NCBI GenBank assembly: GCA_034770075.1
Contig: CM068377.1
Span: 55,918,275-55,982,274 of the forward strand
Direction: 5' to 3'
From: Aralia elata
Taxonomy: Eukaryota; Streptophyta; Magnoliopsida; Apiales; Araliaceae
DNA: 64,000 nucleotides
Part shown: positions 32,202 through 44,204 of the stretch, piece by piece
Numbering within the stretch: the first letter of the stretch is position 1
Layout of the letters: every line of letters begins with the position of its first letter
Notes under the pieces: generated by a model
Databases searched by the model: none
What the model was told of the DNA's origin: nothing
The model's input: the letters and a program-made list of their open reading frames with translations, nothing else
Position numbers and translations under genes: made by a program

Positions 32202-34393
32202 TGTAACGACCCCAAAATTCATACAATCCAACTCTAGACATCGGTCGTTAACAATACATCTATATTCTAACTTTACATCATTAATCGATAATAAACTTAA
32301 CAAAATGCGGAATAATTAAAAAACCTTTTCTATTACAAACCGTCCTCGTTCCCAAAACTTTCAACCTTTACATCTAAATATCTTAGAATCATGTTTAATT
32401 CATGATTCACTCTATCAGACTTATTATAAAAGTTTACATCTCAATACGAACTTTACAACTCAACATAAATACATTTATCAAAATCTTAACATAATTCAAG
32501 TAATAGCTTCAACTAAAACATTTAATCTTCATGCATCATTTAATCTTCATGCATCATTTTGATCCATGCCATTCAAGCAGCACATAACATTACCTTGAAT
32601 CTTTAACCTGCAAAAATTATTATTTTGCAAGAATGAGCTCGATAGCTCAGCTTATCTAACAGTTTACATGCATCACATAACACATAATAATATGTTCAGC
32701 ATACATCTCATAATCATTACACTAGTTTAACATACATTTTGCAGTTCACGAAACAAGTATAAAGATTGAGTTCCTTACTTAACCAACATTCTTTATTCAA
32801 TAAATAGTCATAAATTGACTTTAACATTTCATACCCACAATACATGTAATTCATCATGCTCTTTGTAAAACAAATTTAACACAATTCAACATCAAATTCA
32901 CATAGCAAATAAGAACTGAAAGACTTGCCTGGCTCGTAGATTAACAATTACCATAAACAACTTTAAATTATTTGTACCTCACGTATCCTATACAATATGT
33001 AATCATGCACATCATCTATTAGTCACATAGCAACGCTTAGTAATCGTTTGTGTCTACTTTACACTCCATAACCCTTGTTTTTAATCGATGCCCAATGTTC
33101 AATTAAGTTTGATTGCATGAACTTCACCTTACGCCTCATTATTATTCTTCTTAGGCAACACTCGAAGTTCATTCAAGTGTTTAAGACTTATCATGACCCC
33201 ATATTATAAATCTAGCATTTAATAAAATTTATTATAGTTGACTGAAACAATCTTATTACCCTTCATACTTCGCTTTGTTTCACGCTTATCATTTAGTTAA
33301 GTTATTAAGTTAACCTTCGCATTACTATAAACATATATTAGGCTTATTCAATAAGCTGTTACACGTTTAAGTTACATTAATACATTAATTAGTTATGAAA
33401 TAATATTCACTAATCGCATACATTAATCCCATTCTATGACTAATCATTCTTTAATTGTCACTTTATAATCTCTTATGTGATTATGACTTGTTATTATGAC
33501 TTATTACATGCTTAATGCTTCAACATGTTTATTAGAATATGTTGGATTAACATTCCCTGGACCATATATTTAAAGTCTCATTACTGGGTCTGTTCTGCAT
33601 CAGGCGCGGCCGCGCCACTTTTGTACTAGGAGCACGCGCGATCGCGCTGCAGCGCGGCAGCGCCTATTTTAGGCTATTGTCCAGCGCGGCCGCGCTGGAC
33701 ACCAGAGTTAGATAAACAGTTCGCGATTCTTGAAACTTTCAGGCCAAAACTCATTGATTCATCAATCAGAGTTTAAATTAATCATACCCAGAGGTTCTAA
33801 ACTTAGAACACACCAAAACTAACATCCACAAATCCTTTTTTTTAACACCTTAGAAACATCTATTAACCTAAATTAAGGATTTAAAATTCCATATTCATAC
33901 TAATTTTCACATTTAACACATTTAGCGAATCTAACTCTCACGAATTTGTTTCTGAACCAAATTGATTCATTAAATTTGCATTCTTTTCGTTTCTTAACAT
34001 ATTAACAATATTCATAATCAATTTACAGATTACAAAATGAATTCCTAACAAATCTTAATCTCAAAATATACCAAAATGCATGTATTACCATTATAACTCA
34101 GGAAAATATTAGTACCTTTGATTCCTTCTTAGTTTAGTTAAACAATTAGGATGAGTTGATTATCTCTCCTCTCCTTTCTTTGATTCCTCCAAGCTTCTTC
34201 TCAAATTTTCACAATTAGTCTATCTTCTCTCTCAATTTCTCTCTTCCTCCCTTCTCTGTATTTTCTTTTCTCCAGACTTAGGAGTATACGTGAATATAAA
34301 CTGGACCTCCACTTAAACGTGACTTGACCAGTTACATAGCGGTTACAATACAAAGGATCTCTAGGCCATGTTTGGCTAGTTCTTTAAAGCTCT
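32202..34393 (-). repeat. LTR A (3' LTR) of element E, truncated at its start
   Basis: Homologous to 36576-38750 with scattered substitutions and one small duplication near 32540. In minus-strand terms the first ~650 bp and the polypurine tract are missing at 34393. It contains GC-rich palindromes at 33603-33616, 33636-33647 and 33678-33701; the last is a perfect 24-bp palindrome centred on GCGCGGCCGCGC. Confidence 0.82.
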
Positions 34394-36573
34394 GAATACA
34401 AATTCCGCACCAGAACAATCTGGTTTGGTATAAATTCTCAAAGAATTCTTGAACTTCATAAACACTTTTCAACAGTTGTCTAGCCGAATCAATTAGCATA
34501 GACCTTGAGCAATAATTTGGACATAAGTCAAAATATTTTTAGCCAACTCAATTGGCATATCTTTTTATAATTTAACAGAAAAAATAAAATTCTTTTATGA
34601 CGTCATGATACCGTACTGTCTTAATAGTACGTTGAGGATGCCATCATCTAGGACTCTGTCATGCTACATCATACCATAGTGGGCTGACGATCTTTTGATC
34701 ACATCCAACACTAGGTTCAACTGCATTGATGACTCCATCGTTCAAAATACATTTTGATAATTTCAAATTATTTTTATCTAGCTGAAACAATTAGCATAGA
34801 TATACGAATAATAGCACCTTTTAAAAACTTATTTGTTCAAACATTGAACCAATATATTTTTGAAAACACAAAATTACGAATATCAGCACGATGTCAATAA
34901 TTTTCGAAAATCTAGCATAGCTAGAAGATTTGGAATCTCTATTTTCTCCATCAACTTCAATCTTGAGTTTATTACTTCATTACTTAATCATTCTATCAAT
35001 CTACTATACTTTCAAGGCTCTCTATACCATAGCGTTTCTATACCCAATATAGTTCATCAAACTTACCACACTTTGGAAATTCAGGAACTTACCACAATCA
35101 TATGGGTTTAGGAACGTATCCTAGTCAGACCAAAATCGTCCATTCGCTGAGGGGTTCCACCATACGACTATGAGTCACGAACTTACCATAATTATGAGTT
35201 TTAAGAACCGTGCCTAATCTTAATATTCTCTAACTATCAAATATAAATATGAGAGAAGAATCACCTTCACGTCATACGTATATCGATAGTGCGACACCAA
35301 TATTTCAATGATTATCAATATAGGAAGCTAAGTGGTTGTCGAACCAACTCGATCACTAATCAATATAGGAAGCTGAGCGGTTGTTAAACCATGGACGAAT
35401 TCCCCGCCCATACAAGGAATTGTTCAACTCAACCACTATATCGATATAGGAAGCTAAGTGGTTCTCAAACCAAGCACAAATTCCCCGCCTATACAAGGAA
35501 TTGTACAACTCAGCCACTAACATGAGTCCTCCATTGAAATCCCACCTAATTCCATCTTGCTCTTAACTTACTCTTTGCTTGATACGACTTGCTCGTATTT
35601 CATCATCCATAACTCCTCGTGAGTTTACCTCGTACTATTTCATAGTACCGTCTCTTTATAGCATCATGTTACAACTATTCAATCATTTAAGATCCTCTGA
35701 CATTTTACAACTTTAGCAGATCACGTCGTGATCTCGTTCTATCATCAACTCTTCTTACGATTTTTTTAACTTATTATCGTCTCATTCTACGATCTTCTTT
35801 ATTCTTCTCTCTAATCACGTTATCTTATGATTAATCAACCCAGGTGTTCCCTGTTCTTTTAGCTCTTCAGGTTCTTCTTTGAACCTAAACATTTTATCAT
35901 AATCTTACCTCACATGAATTCTCTAAACTCTATTTGAGTTCATCCTTATCATTTATATCATTCTCATCTTATAGACATCGTCTATTTATTAACACCATCT
36001 TTATTACTGGAGTCAGGTAGCTCCTGGTTCTCATCTTTCATAACTTTTCAAGATTCTTCTTTGAATCTTCTTGTTTATATATCAATTCTTCCTTTAAGAA
36101 TCTCTAACTTCATTCATATTATTCAATATTTTATTCGAGTTTACTTCGCGTCATTCACATATTCTTTTTGTAACGTTTCTAAGACTTAACTTATCTTATG
36201 CATCTATCTATATGATAAGAATCATGTCTTAATCATACGTATCCATAATTCTATACTCGGTACACCTCGAGTCTCTAACAGTGTTCAGTACAGCACCTGA
36301 GTGGTTTCCCACAAACAACCAACAAACTAGTTCCCGTCTCGTCTACACTGTCTTTCACATCGAGTTAGATCGGTTGCCAATTCATATCAACCTCCGCTCT
36401 TTGAAGGAATTGTTTAGCCCAGATACCATACATCAACCATTAAAGGGTACGATTATACCATAATTATACTTAACTTATTCTTCTTTAAACTCTATCATCT
36501 TCACCTCTCTTCTTCAAGGTTATAGCCTAAGATACTCTTCCCTAAGGTTTCTAACCTATCAGCTCTGATACCA
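34394..36573 (-). other. Interior of element E
   Basis: No coding frame. 34394-35930 is homologous to 17690-19090. It includes an 81-bp tandem duplication around 35399-35520 (word 'attccccgcc' with 'caaggaattgt'). The minus-strand PBS for Met-tRNA lies at its right end (about 36562-36574). Confidence 0.65.
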
Positions 36574-36575
36574 AC

Positions 36576-39405
36576 TGTAACGACCCCAAAATTCATACAA
36601 TCCAACTCTAGACATCGGTCATTAACAATACATCTATATTCTAACTTTACATCATTAATCGATAATAAACTTAACAAAATGCGGAATAATTAAAAAACCT
36701 TTTCTATTACAAACCGTCCTCGTTCCCAAAACTTTCAACCTTTACATCTAAATATCTTAGAATCATGTTTAATTCATGATTCACTCTATCAGACTTATTA
36801 TAAAAGTTTACATCTCAATATGAACTTTACAACTTAACATAAGTACATTTATCAAAATCTTAACATAATTCAAGTAATAGCTTCAACTAAAACATTTAAT
36901 CGTCATGCATCATTTCGATCCATGCCATTCAAGCAGCACATAACGTTACCTTGAATCCTTAACCTGCAAAAATTATTATTTTGCAAGAATGAGCTCGATA
37001 GCTCAGCTTATCTAACAGTTTACATGCATCACGTAGCACATAATAATATGTTCAGTATACATCTCATAATCATTACACTAGTTTAACATACATTTTGCAG
37101 TTCACGAAATAAGTATAAAGATTGAGTTCCTTACTCAACCAACATTCTTTATTCAATAAATAGTCATAAATTGACTTTAACATTTCATACCCATAATACA
37201 TGTAATTCATCATGCTCTTTGTAAAACAAATTTAACATAATTCAACATCAAATTCACATAGAAAATAAGAACTGAAAGACTTGCCTGGCTCGTAGATTAC
37301 CAATTACCATAAACAGCTTATAATTATCTGCACCTCACGTATCCTACACAATATGTAATCATGCACATCATTTATTAGTCACATAGCAACGCTTAGTAAT
37401 CGTTTGTGTCTACTTTACACTCCATAACCCTTGTTTTTAATCGATGCACAATGTTCAATTAAGTTTGATTGCGTGAACTTCACCTTACGCCTCATTATTA
37501 TTCTTCTTAGGCAACACTCGAAGTTCATTCAAGTGTTTAAGACTTATCATGACCCCATATTATAAATCTAGCATTCAATAAAATTTATTATAGTTGACTG
37601 AAACAATCTTATTACCCTTCATACTTCGCTTTGTTTCACGCTTATCATTTAGTTAAGTCATTAAGTTAACCTTCGCATTACTATAAACATATATTAGGCT
37701 TATTCAATAAGTTGCTACACGTTTAAGTCACATTAATACATTAATTAGTTATGAAATAATATTCACTAATCGCATACATTAATCCCATTCTATGACTAAT
37801 CATTCTTTAATTGTCACTTTATAATCTCTTATGTGATTACGACTTGTTATTATGACTTATTACATGCTTAATGCTTCAACATGTTCATTAGAATATGTTG
37901 GATTAACATTCCCTGGACCATATATTTAAAGTCTCATTACTGGGTCTGTTCTGCATCAGGCGCGGCTGCGCCACTTTTGTACTAACAACACGCGCGACCG
38001 CGTTGTAGCGCGGCAGCGCCTATTTTAGGCTATTGTCCAGCGCGGCCGCGCTGGACACCAGAGTTAGATAAACAGTTCGCGATTCTTGAAATTTTCAGGC
38101 CAAAACTCATTGATTCATCAATCAGAGTTTAAATTAATCATACCCACAGGTTCTAAACTTAAAACACACCAAAACTAACATCCACAAATCCTTTTTTTTA
38201 ACACCTTAGAAACATCAATTAACCCAAATTAAGGATTTAAAATTCCATATTCATACTAATTTTCACATTTAACACATTTAGCGAATCTAACTCTCAGGAA
38301 TTTGTTTCTGAACCAAATTGATTCATTAAACTTGCATTCTTTTCGTTTCTTAACGTATTAAAAATATTCATCATCAATTTATAGATTACAACATGAATTC
38401 CTAACAAATCTTAATCTCAAAATAGACCAAAATGCATGTATTACCACAATAACTCAGGAAAATATTAGTATCTTTGATTCCTTCTTAGTTTAGTTAAATA
38501 ATTAGGATGACTTGATTATCTCTCCTCTCCCTTCTTTGATTCCTCCTAGCTTCTTCTCAAATTTTCACAATTAGTCTATCTTCTCTCTCAATTTTCTCTC
38601 TTCCTCCCTTCTCTGTATTTTCTTTTCTCCAGACTTAGGAGTATAGGTGAATATAAACTGGACCTCCACTTAAACGTGACTTGACCAGTTACATAGCGGT
38701 TACAATATAAAGGATCTCTAGGCCATGTTTGGCTAGTTCCTTAAAGCTCTTTTTTTTTATAATAATCTTCTTATAATGTAATACATATTTGTCACACTTT
38801 AATATAATTAAACTTATTATATTAATAAGTCTAATTAAACTTATTAATAATTTCAATTAAAACCTTACTGACCAAATTATAATTGAATTTAGCCAAACTA
38901 TAATTTTATTCTATAAATCATTTTATTCAATAAAATATTAATCCTCTAATTTAATTATTTAATTAAAATATAATATTCTCATCACATTAGCGTACTAAAA
39001 TACGCACCAACACTTCACACACAATTATATTCACATCAATTCACTATTTTAATTAAGCGAATCACTCACATTATATATGAAACTTAATTCACAATAACTT
39101 CCATTGTCCACAAGACACAACAATCAAATTATATTATTTCCCAATATAAGTTTAGCTTAATTAAATTAACTAATAATATTCAACAATTTCCTTTTCATGA
39201 CAATTTCATTTAATCTTTTCAATGGTTTAATTAATTATTAAACCATTTCTTCCCAATTACATGAATATATAATTCTCTTCACACCGAACCACATATTCCA
39301 CAATATATAACACATATATACACATACTCAAACTCAAAACATCTCATAATAATTTGTTTTTATTAAATTCTTATTTAATAATTTCTGAAAATCTGGGTTA
39401 TCACG
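36576..39405 (-). repeat. LTR B (5' LTR) of element E
   Basis: 36576-38750 matches LTR A. 38790-39405 matches the LTR start at 16024-16810, suggesting a full LTR of about 2.8 kb. It includes the perfect 24-bp GC palindrome at 38034-38057. The exact right terminus is uncertain because no clean TG end or target duplication is seen. Confidence 0.65.
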
Positions 39406-40811
39406 TCATGAATTATAATGATACTTAGCATTAACCAATGGGTATTTGATAAATCGAATGGGCATGTTAGGCATACGCAAATGTGTGTCGCTTGGGTATT
39501 CGAATAATCAAGTTTGGCGTACAGACGTGCGAGCGTCGTAACGCCATAACTAGTGGGCATAACCTTGTTTAATATTTTGTCTCTAATATGAATGAGACAT
39601 TATAGAGTAGTATAAATCGATATTTGGTATCCGTTATATAACTAATTGTTATGTGAATATATATTTACAGGTGTAGGATATTAAGGAGCGTGTGTTGTAA
39701 TATTATAGCAGACGCATCAGGCAAGTTTCCTAACGCTTGTCTAACCCTTGTGTTGGGCAAGTTTCCTAACTTCATTCTTTCTATATATTGAATGCAAGTT
39801 CTCTTAACTTTATTCAAGCTATTTATTGAGAAAGTTCTATCTTACTCAAGTTATAATTGGACAAGTATTCTATCTTATTGCAAGTTTCATGACTTGAATT
39901 GAGCTATTACTTTCAAATGATATTAGTGGATTAATTATTGTCAATTATTCCACATCAGAAATAATTATTGATATTCGTACCTTGTGCATTTGAATTCATG
40001 ATTTGTTGTTGGGCTGTGAAATGTTTAGGTTCTTTATTTCATGAACTGTTTAAGGAATAGTCTACGCTGTTTGTTTCGGCTAGGCATGTACAGGTTATTA
40101 TTTTAAAAGCTATCCAAACTAGAAGTTGGTACGGATTCTTGTACTAAGAGAGCAACCCTTATTAGGGGATTATAATGTGTCGGTTATTCGATGCAGTCAA
40201 AGTTAAATGTTATGCATATACATGGTATACAAGAGGCTGATCCCCTCGAGTACAGCCAACGGGGCCAGGTTTTAAAAGAGTTAGTTGAATGATTGACTCT
40301 TTGGCCAAAAGTTCATGATCTATTGGACCACTCAGCAGTAAATAATCAATATTCATTGTTTCATTTGAACTATGATTATGTCATTTCAGCTACTTCAGTA
40401 GTGTTCATAAATTGTTGATCTATGCAGCTATTATTCTTATTCATTCATGATATATCTTTATTCCCGTATTTAAACTTGTTGAGCAAACTCATTGCTCACC
40501 CTTACTATATCATGAACCTATTGGAGTTAAGTCGGGGAGTTCTAAAACGGACAAAGGCAAAGGAAAGCTTAAGGAATAGTTATATATACTATCCTGTTAT
40601 GTAATCGTGGAATCGTTTTGTAATATTATTATATTCTGTGATGTATTTATTTAAGGTTATAGACCTTGGGACCGTAGTAAACCTTTTGTAATGAACAACA
40701 TATGTTTATTTATTCTGCATTAGTTAAGTTATCTTGTTTAGAGGTGTATGGATCTATTTTATCGTGAGCACTAAATTCGAGGTATTGGTACCTGAATTTG
40801 GGGGTGTCATA
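39406..40811 (+). repeat. Del/Tekay-type LTR of the backbone element, piece 3 (LTR end)
   Basis: Homologous to about 60780-62087 of the intact solo LTR: the repeated 'ggcaagtttcctaac' region, 'attgctcacccttac' and the end GGGGGTGTCATA (GTCACA in the intact copy, so the terminal CA is mutated). The three pieces sum to 3259 bp against 3268 bp for the solo LTR, which supports the reconstruction. Confidence 0.82.
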
Positions 40812-40814
40812 GGT

Positions 40815-40825
40815 TGGTATCAGAG
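40815..40825 (+). other. Primer binding site of the backbone gypsy element
   Basis: TGGTATCAGAG starts three bases after the LTR end at 40811 and matches the initiator-Met-tRNA site used by Del/Tekay chromoviruses. Confidence 0.8.
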
Positions 40826-41674
40826 GTTTAGGTTATAAACTTTAGAAATGTGAAACCTAGGTTATAACCTTAGTATTAAACTCGTATAGAGTATGCTAGG
40901 AGATGAATCGGGGAGATTCATCGAGTTCTATGTGTCGGAGGTGGATTGTGGAAATTCATCTAGCCGAGTGTGTACATAATGAAATATAAATTATTCCCAT
41001 CAATGAATATGTTTTGTTATTATACTATATGTGTTGATTGTCTCTGATGTCTTTGTTGTGGCTATATGATGCCTGAGTTTAACCAGTCGAGTTGGGGCAG
41101 GTAGCTCCTATTTAGTTGAGTACCCTCTTACATCACCTCTTGGCGAGATATGTTGAGTGGAGTAGTAGACTAGAGCAGTCGAAGCGACGGGGAACGAGCC
41201 TACAGGTAGAGGTGGAGGCTCGACAAACCCAGTTAGAGAAGGATGAATAGAATGGGCTATGCACTTAGCATGACGAGTAGTAGGTGGATGGATGGTGTAC
41301 ACTCATCTCACATTGAGTCGAGATTTGATGACCCAGTTAGGGCAAGTGGAGTATGTTAGCGCTGTGGAGCGCGATACGTTTGGTTAGACTGTTTTGTTTG
41401 TGTGCCTACCGGTATTTGATTTGTGTTTGTAAACCCCAACCTTAGTATATGTTAGGGGTGGTTGTTAGTAGTAAATCCCCACCTTTTGTGGTATGAAGGG
41501 ATGGATGATGTCTTTCATAGCGGTATGCTATAGAGTAATCATGTGTGATGTTTTAACTGTTAGCACGTGAGTATAAACGTTTGTGTTACGTGTGTTACTT
41601 TATTGTTGCTCTAGAATAGATGCGTACAAGGTGTGACGAGATTATAACATTAAGTGTTTTTTATTAAACAGACA
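40826..41674 (+). other. Leader of the backbone gypsy element
   Basis: Between the PBS and the gag ATG at 41675. No ORF is supported. It contains the recurring phrases usual for such leaders ('ggttataaac', 'gtataacctt'). Nothing else stands out. Confidence 0.6.
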
Positions 41675-42660
41675 ATGCCACCGAGAAGACAACCCCGATA
41701 CACAAGGGTGGAAGAGTCGGTGAATAACGAGGAGGGTCAGGTAGACCCTATGAGGACTTTTGTGAACTTATTAGTAGAAGCGATGCAGTGTAGACCAGCC
41801 GCAGTGGTTGATCAGCCAGGAAGTCATATGGCAAACTTTAAGGACTTCAAATTAGTAGGACCACCGGAGTTTCGTGGGACTACGGATCCGATTGAAGCCC
41901 ATACATGGGTAGAAGAAATGGAGAAAGTTTTCGAGGTCGCACGAGTGGCCGAAGAACAGAAAACGTCGTTTGCCACTTTCATGATGAAAGGTAAGGCAAA
42001 TTACTGGTGGAAGGCAAACAAAGGTCAAGCTGGAGAAGGCACGATTGCATGGACTCGTTTCAAGGAGTTGTCTTCGAAAATTACTTTCCAGCAAGCATGC
42101 AGGCAAGTATAGAGATAAAGTTCTTAGATCTAAAGCAAGGAGGCATGTCAGTTGCGGAGTATGCCACAAAATTCAACGAGTTAGCTAGGGTTGCTCCACA
42201 TCAGGTGGACACCAAAGCTAGGCGAGCGAAGAGATTTGAATAAGGGTTGAAGCCCTGGGTGTATAGTAAGGTTACGGTCTTGCAGATCAACACATTTTAT
42301 ACGTTACTGGAGAAAGCAATCATTGCTGAGGGAGGGAATGAAGCTTTGACAAAGCACAACCAAGATCAGAAAAAGAAGAAGAGCCATGATGGTCATAAGG
42401 AAGGTAGTAGTGGGGGAAGTTACCTAAATAAGAGAAAATGGAACGATAGCCAGATGTTAGGAAATAAATCTGGAGGGGATGCAAACAAGGGTAATAAATG
42501 CGAGAAATGTGGAAGGAATCACTTTGGAGAGTGAATGAAAGGAAAAGGAGTTTGTTTCAACTGTGGTCAACTGGGGCAATGCCCCACAATGCCCAAAGGC
42601 GAAGGCAGGAAGTTGTTTTTCTTGTGGTGCTTCAGATCATCAGAAAAAAGGATTGCCCAA
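41675..42660 (+). pseudogene. gag: gag of the Del/Tekay-type backbone element
   Basis: Starts MPPRRQPRYTR at 41675, a typical Del/Tekay gag start. The retrotransposon gag domain is clear ('FRGTTDPIEAHTWVEEMEKVF', read in pieces, and 'YWWKA'). A frameshift near 42085-42095 moves to another frame ('FLDLKQGGMSVAEYATKF'). TAA at 42241-42243 and TGA at 42532-42534 follow, the latter replacing the last Cys of the first zinc knuckle (CxxCx3Hx4-stop). A second knuckle follows at about 42550. Another frameshift lies between 42590 and 42640. It is inactive. Confidence 0.85.
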
Positions 42661-44204
42661 AGAGGAAGAGCGATGCAGGCAGTGCTAACCAAGGGAACAA
42701 CAGTAAGCTGACTATCGGAGGACCAGTACAACAGAACAGACCAGTAGCACGCACCTTCAACATGACAGTGCAGGATGCGATGGAATCGAAGGACATGGTG
42801 TCAGGTATTATTTCAATCAATAATATCAGTGCATATGTATTATTTGATTCGGGTGCTACCTGTTCATTTATGTTGGATGAATTTGCTAAATGGCTAAACT
42901 TACCTCGTGAGAAATTAGAGAATCCTATGAATGTGGAAGTAGCTAATAAAGAAGTTATTACTATGGAATACATCTATAGAAGTTGTTGTGCTGAGATAAA
43001 CGGGTATAAATTGAGCGTAGATTTAATTCCGATACGACTAGGAGAATTTGATGTAATTCTTGGAATGGATTGGTTGTCTAGTCACGGGGCTGTGATTGAC
43101 TCTCAGAAGAAATGTGTACACCTGAAGACTCCAGATAAGTTGAGGGTTGTACTTTACGGTAGTAAATCGCCGAGACAATCTTGTTGTCTGACGATGATGC
43201 AAGCGAAGAGATTGCTACGAAAGGGTTGCATAGGTTATCTGGCTCACGTGGTTGATACTCAAAGAGTAGGGAGTGAAATGGGTCAGATACCTATAGTAAG
43301 GGAATTCCCAGATGTTTTCCCAGAAGATCTACCGGGTTTACCGCCGGATAGGGAAGTGGAATTTGTAATCGATTTAGTACCGGGAACAACACCTATCTCA
43401 AAGGCAGCATACAAGATGGCACCGGTGGAGATGAAAGAACTGATGGTTCAACTATAGGAGCTTCTAGATAAAGGGTATATTCATCCGAGTGTATCTCCGT
43501 GTGGAGCGCCGGTACTGTTCCTGAAGAAGAATGATGGATCGTTAAGGCTCTGTATTGACTACAGGGAATAGAATAAGGTTACCATTAAGAACAAGTATCT
43601 ACTGCCTAGAATTGATGATCTGTTTGACCAGTTGAAGGGAGCGAAATACTTTTCGAAGATTGACTTGAGGACGGGATATCACCAACTAAAGGTGAGGCAG
43701 GTGGATATTCTAAAAATAGCATTTAGAACTGGATATGGACACTTTGAGTTTTTGGTGATGTCGTTTGGGCTGACGAACGCGCTAGCAACATTTATGGACA
43801 TGATGAACAGAGTGTTCAAGCAATACCTAGATAAATTTATTGTCGTTTTCGTAGATGACATCCTAGTCTACTCAAAGACGGAGGACGAACACGTCGAGCA
43901 TTTGAGGATAGCCTTGGAAACGCTGAGAAGGGAGAAGTTATATGCAAAGTTTTCCAAGTGTGAATTTTGGCTACAAAGGGTGCAGTTTTTGGGGCACGTA
44001 ATTGACAAGGATGGTGTATTAGTGGATCATGCCAAGGTAGAAGCGGTAATAAACCGGGAGCAGCCAAGGACGCCGATAGAAGTTTAAAGTTTCTTGGGAT
44101 TAGCGGGTTACTATCGGAGATTTATTTAGAATTTTTCGAAGATACCAACGCCGTTAACAAATTTGACAAGGAAGACTGTGAAGTTTCAGTGGACGGATAA
44201 GTGT
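42640..44204 (+). pseudogene. pol: Protease and reverse transcriptase of the backbone element, cut by Tat copy 2
   Basis: One frame carries an aspartic protease with the DSGAT active site (about 42850), the region 'VILGMDWLSSHGAVID', then RT with FVDDILVYSK at about 43850, as in chromoviruses. In-frame stops at 43455-43457, 43569-43571, 44085-44087 and 44127-44129 inactivate it. The first two replace residues expected to be Gln and Leu. The sequence ends at 44204, just past the RT ('TVKFQWTDKC'), where the Tat element inserted. RNase H, integrase and the 3' LTR should lie beyond the right window edge. Confidence 0.88.

Larger units (their letters stand above)
32202..39405 (-). mobile_element. 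Element E: non-coding LTR element on the minus strand
   Basis: Two long homologous LTR segments (32202-34393 and 36576-38750, the latter probably extending to 39405) flank a 2.2-kb interior. On the minus strand the LTR at 36576 ends GGTCGTTACA and is followed by a PBS (TTGGTATCAGAGC, about 36562-36574). No gag or pol is present, so it is non-autonomous or internally deleted. LTR termini resemble Del/Tekay elements. TTATA next to the left end (32197-32201) could be a target duplication, but the right end is not clear. Confidence 0.7.

Noticed and set aside
32197..38761. TTATA as target duplication of element E (32197-32201 and 38757-38761)
   Set aside because: The right copy would put the LTR end in a T run with no CA terminus, and AT-rich matches of 5 bp are common; kept only as a weak possibility.
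41108..41302. Minus-strand ORF in the leader of the backbone element
   Set aside because: Short, no domain, inside a retrotransposon leader.
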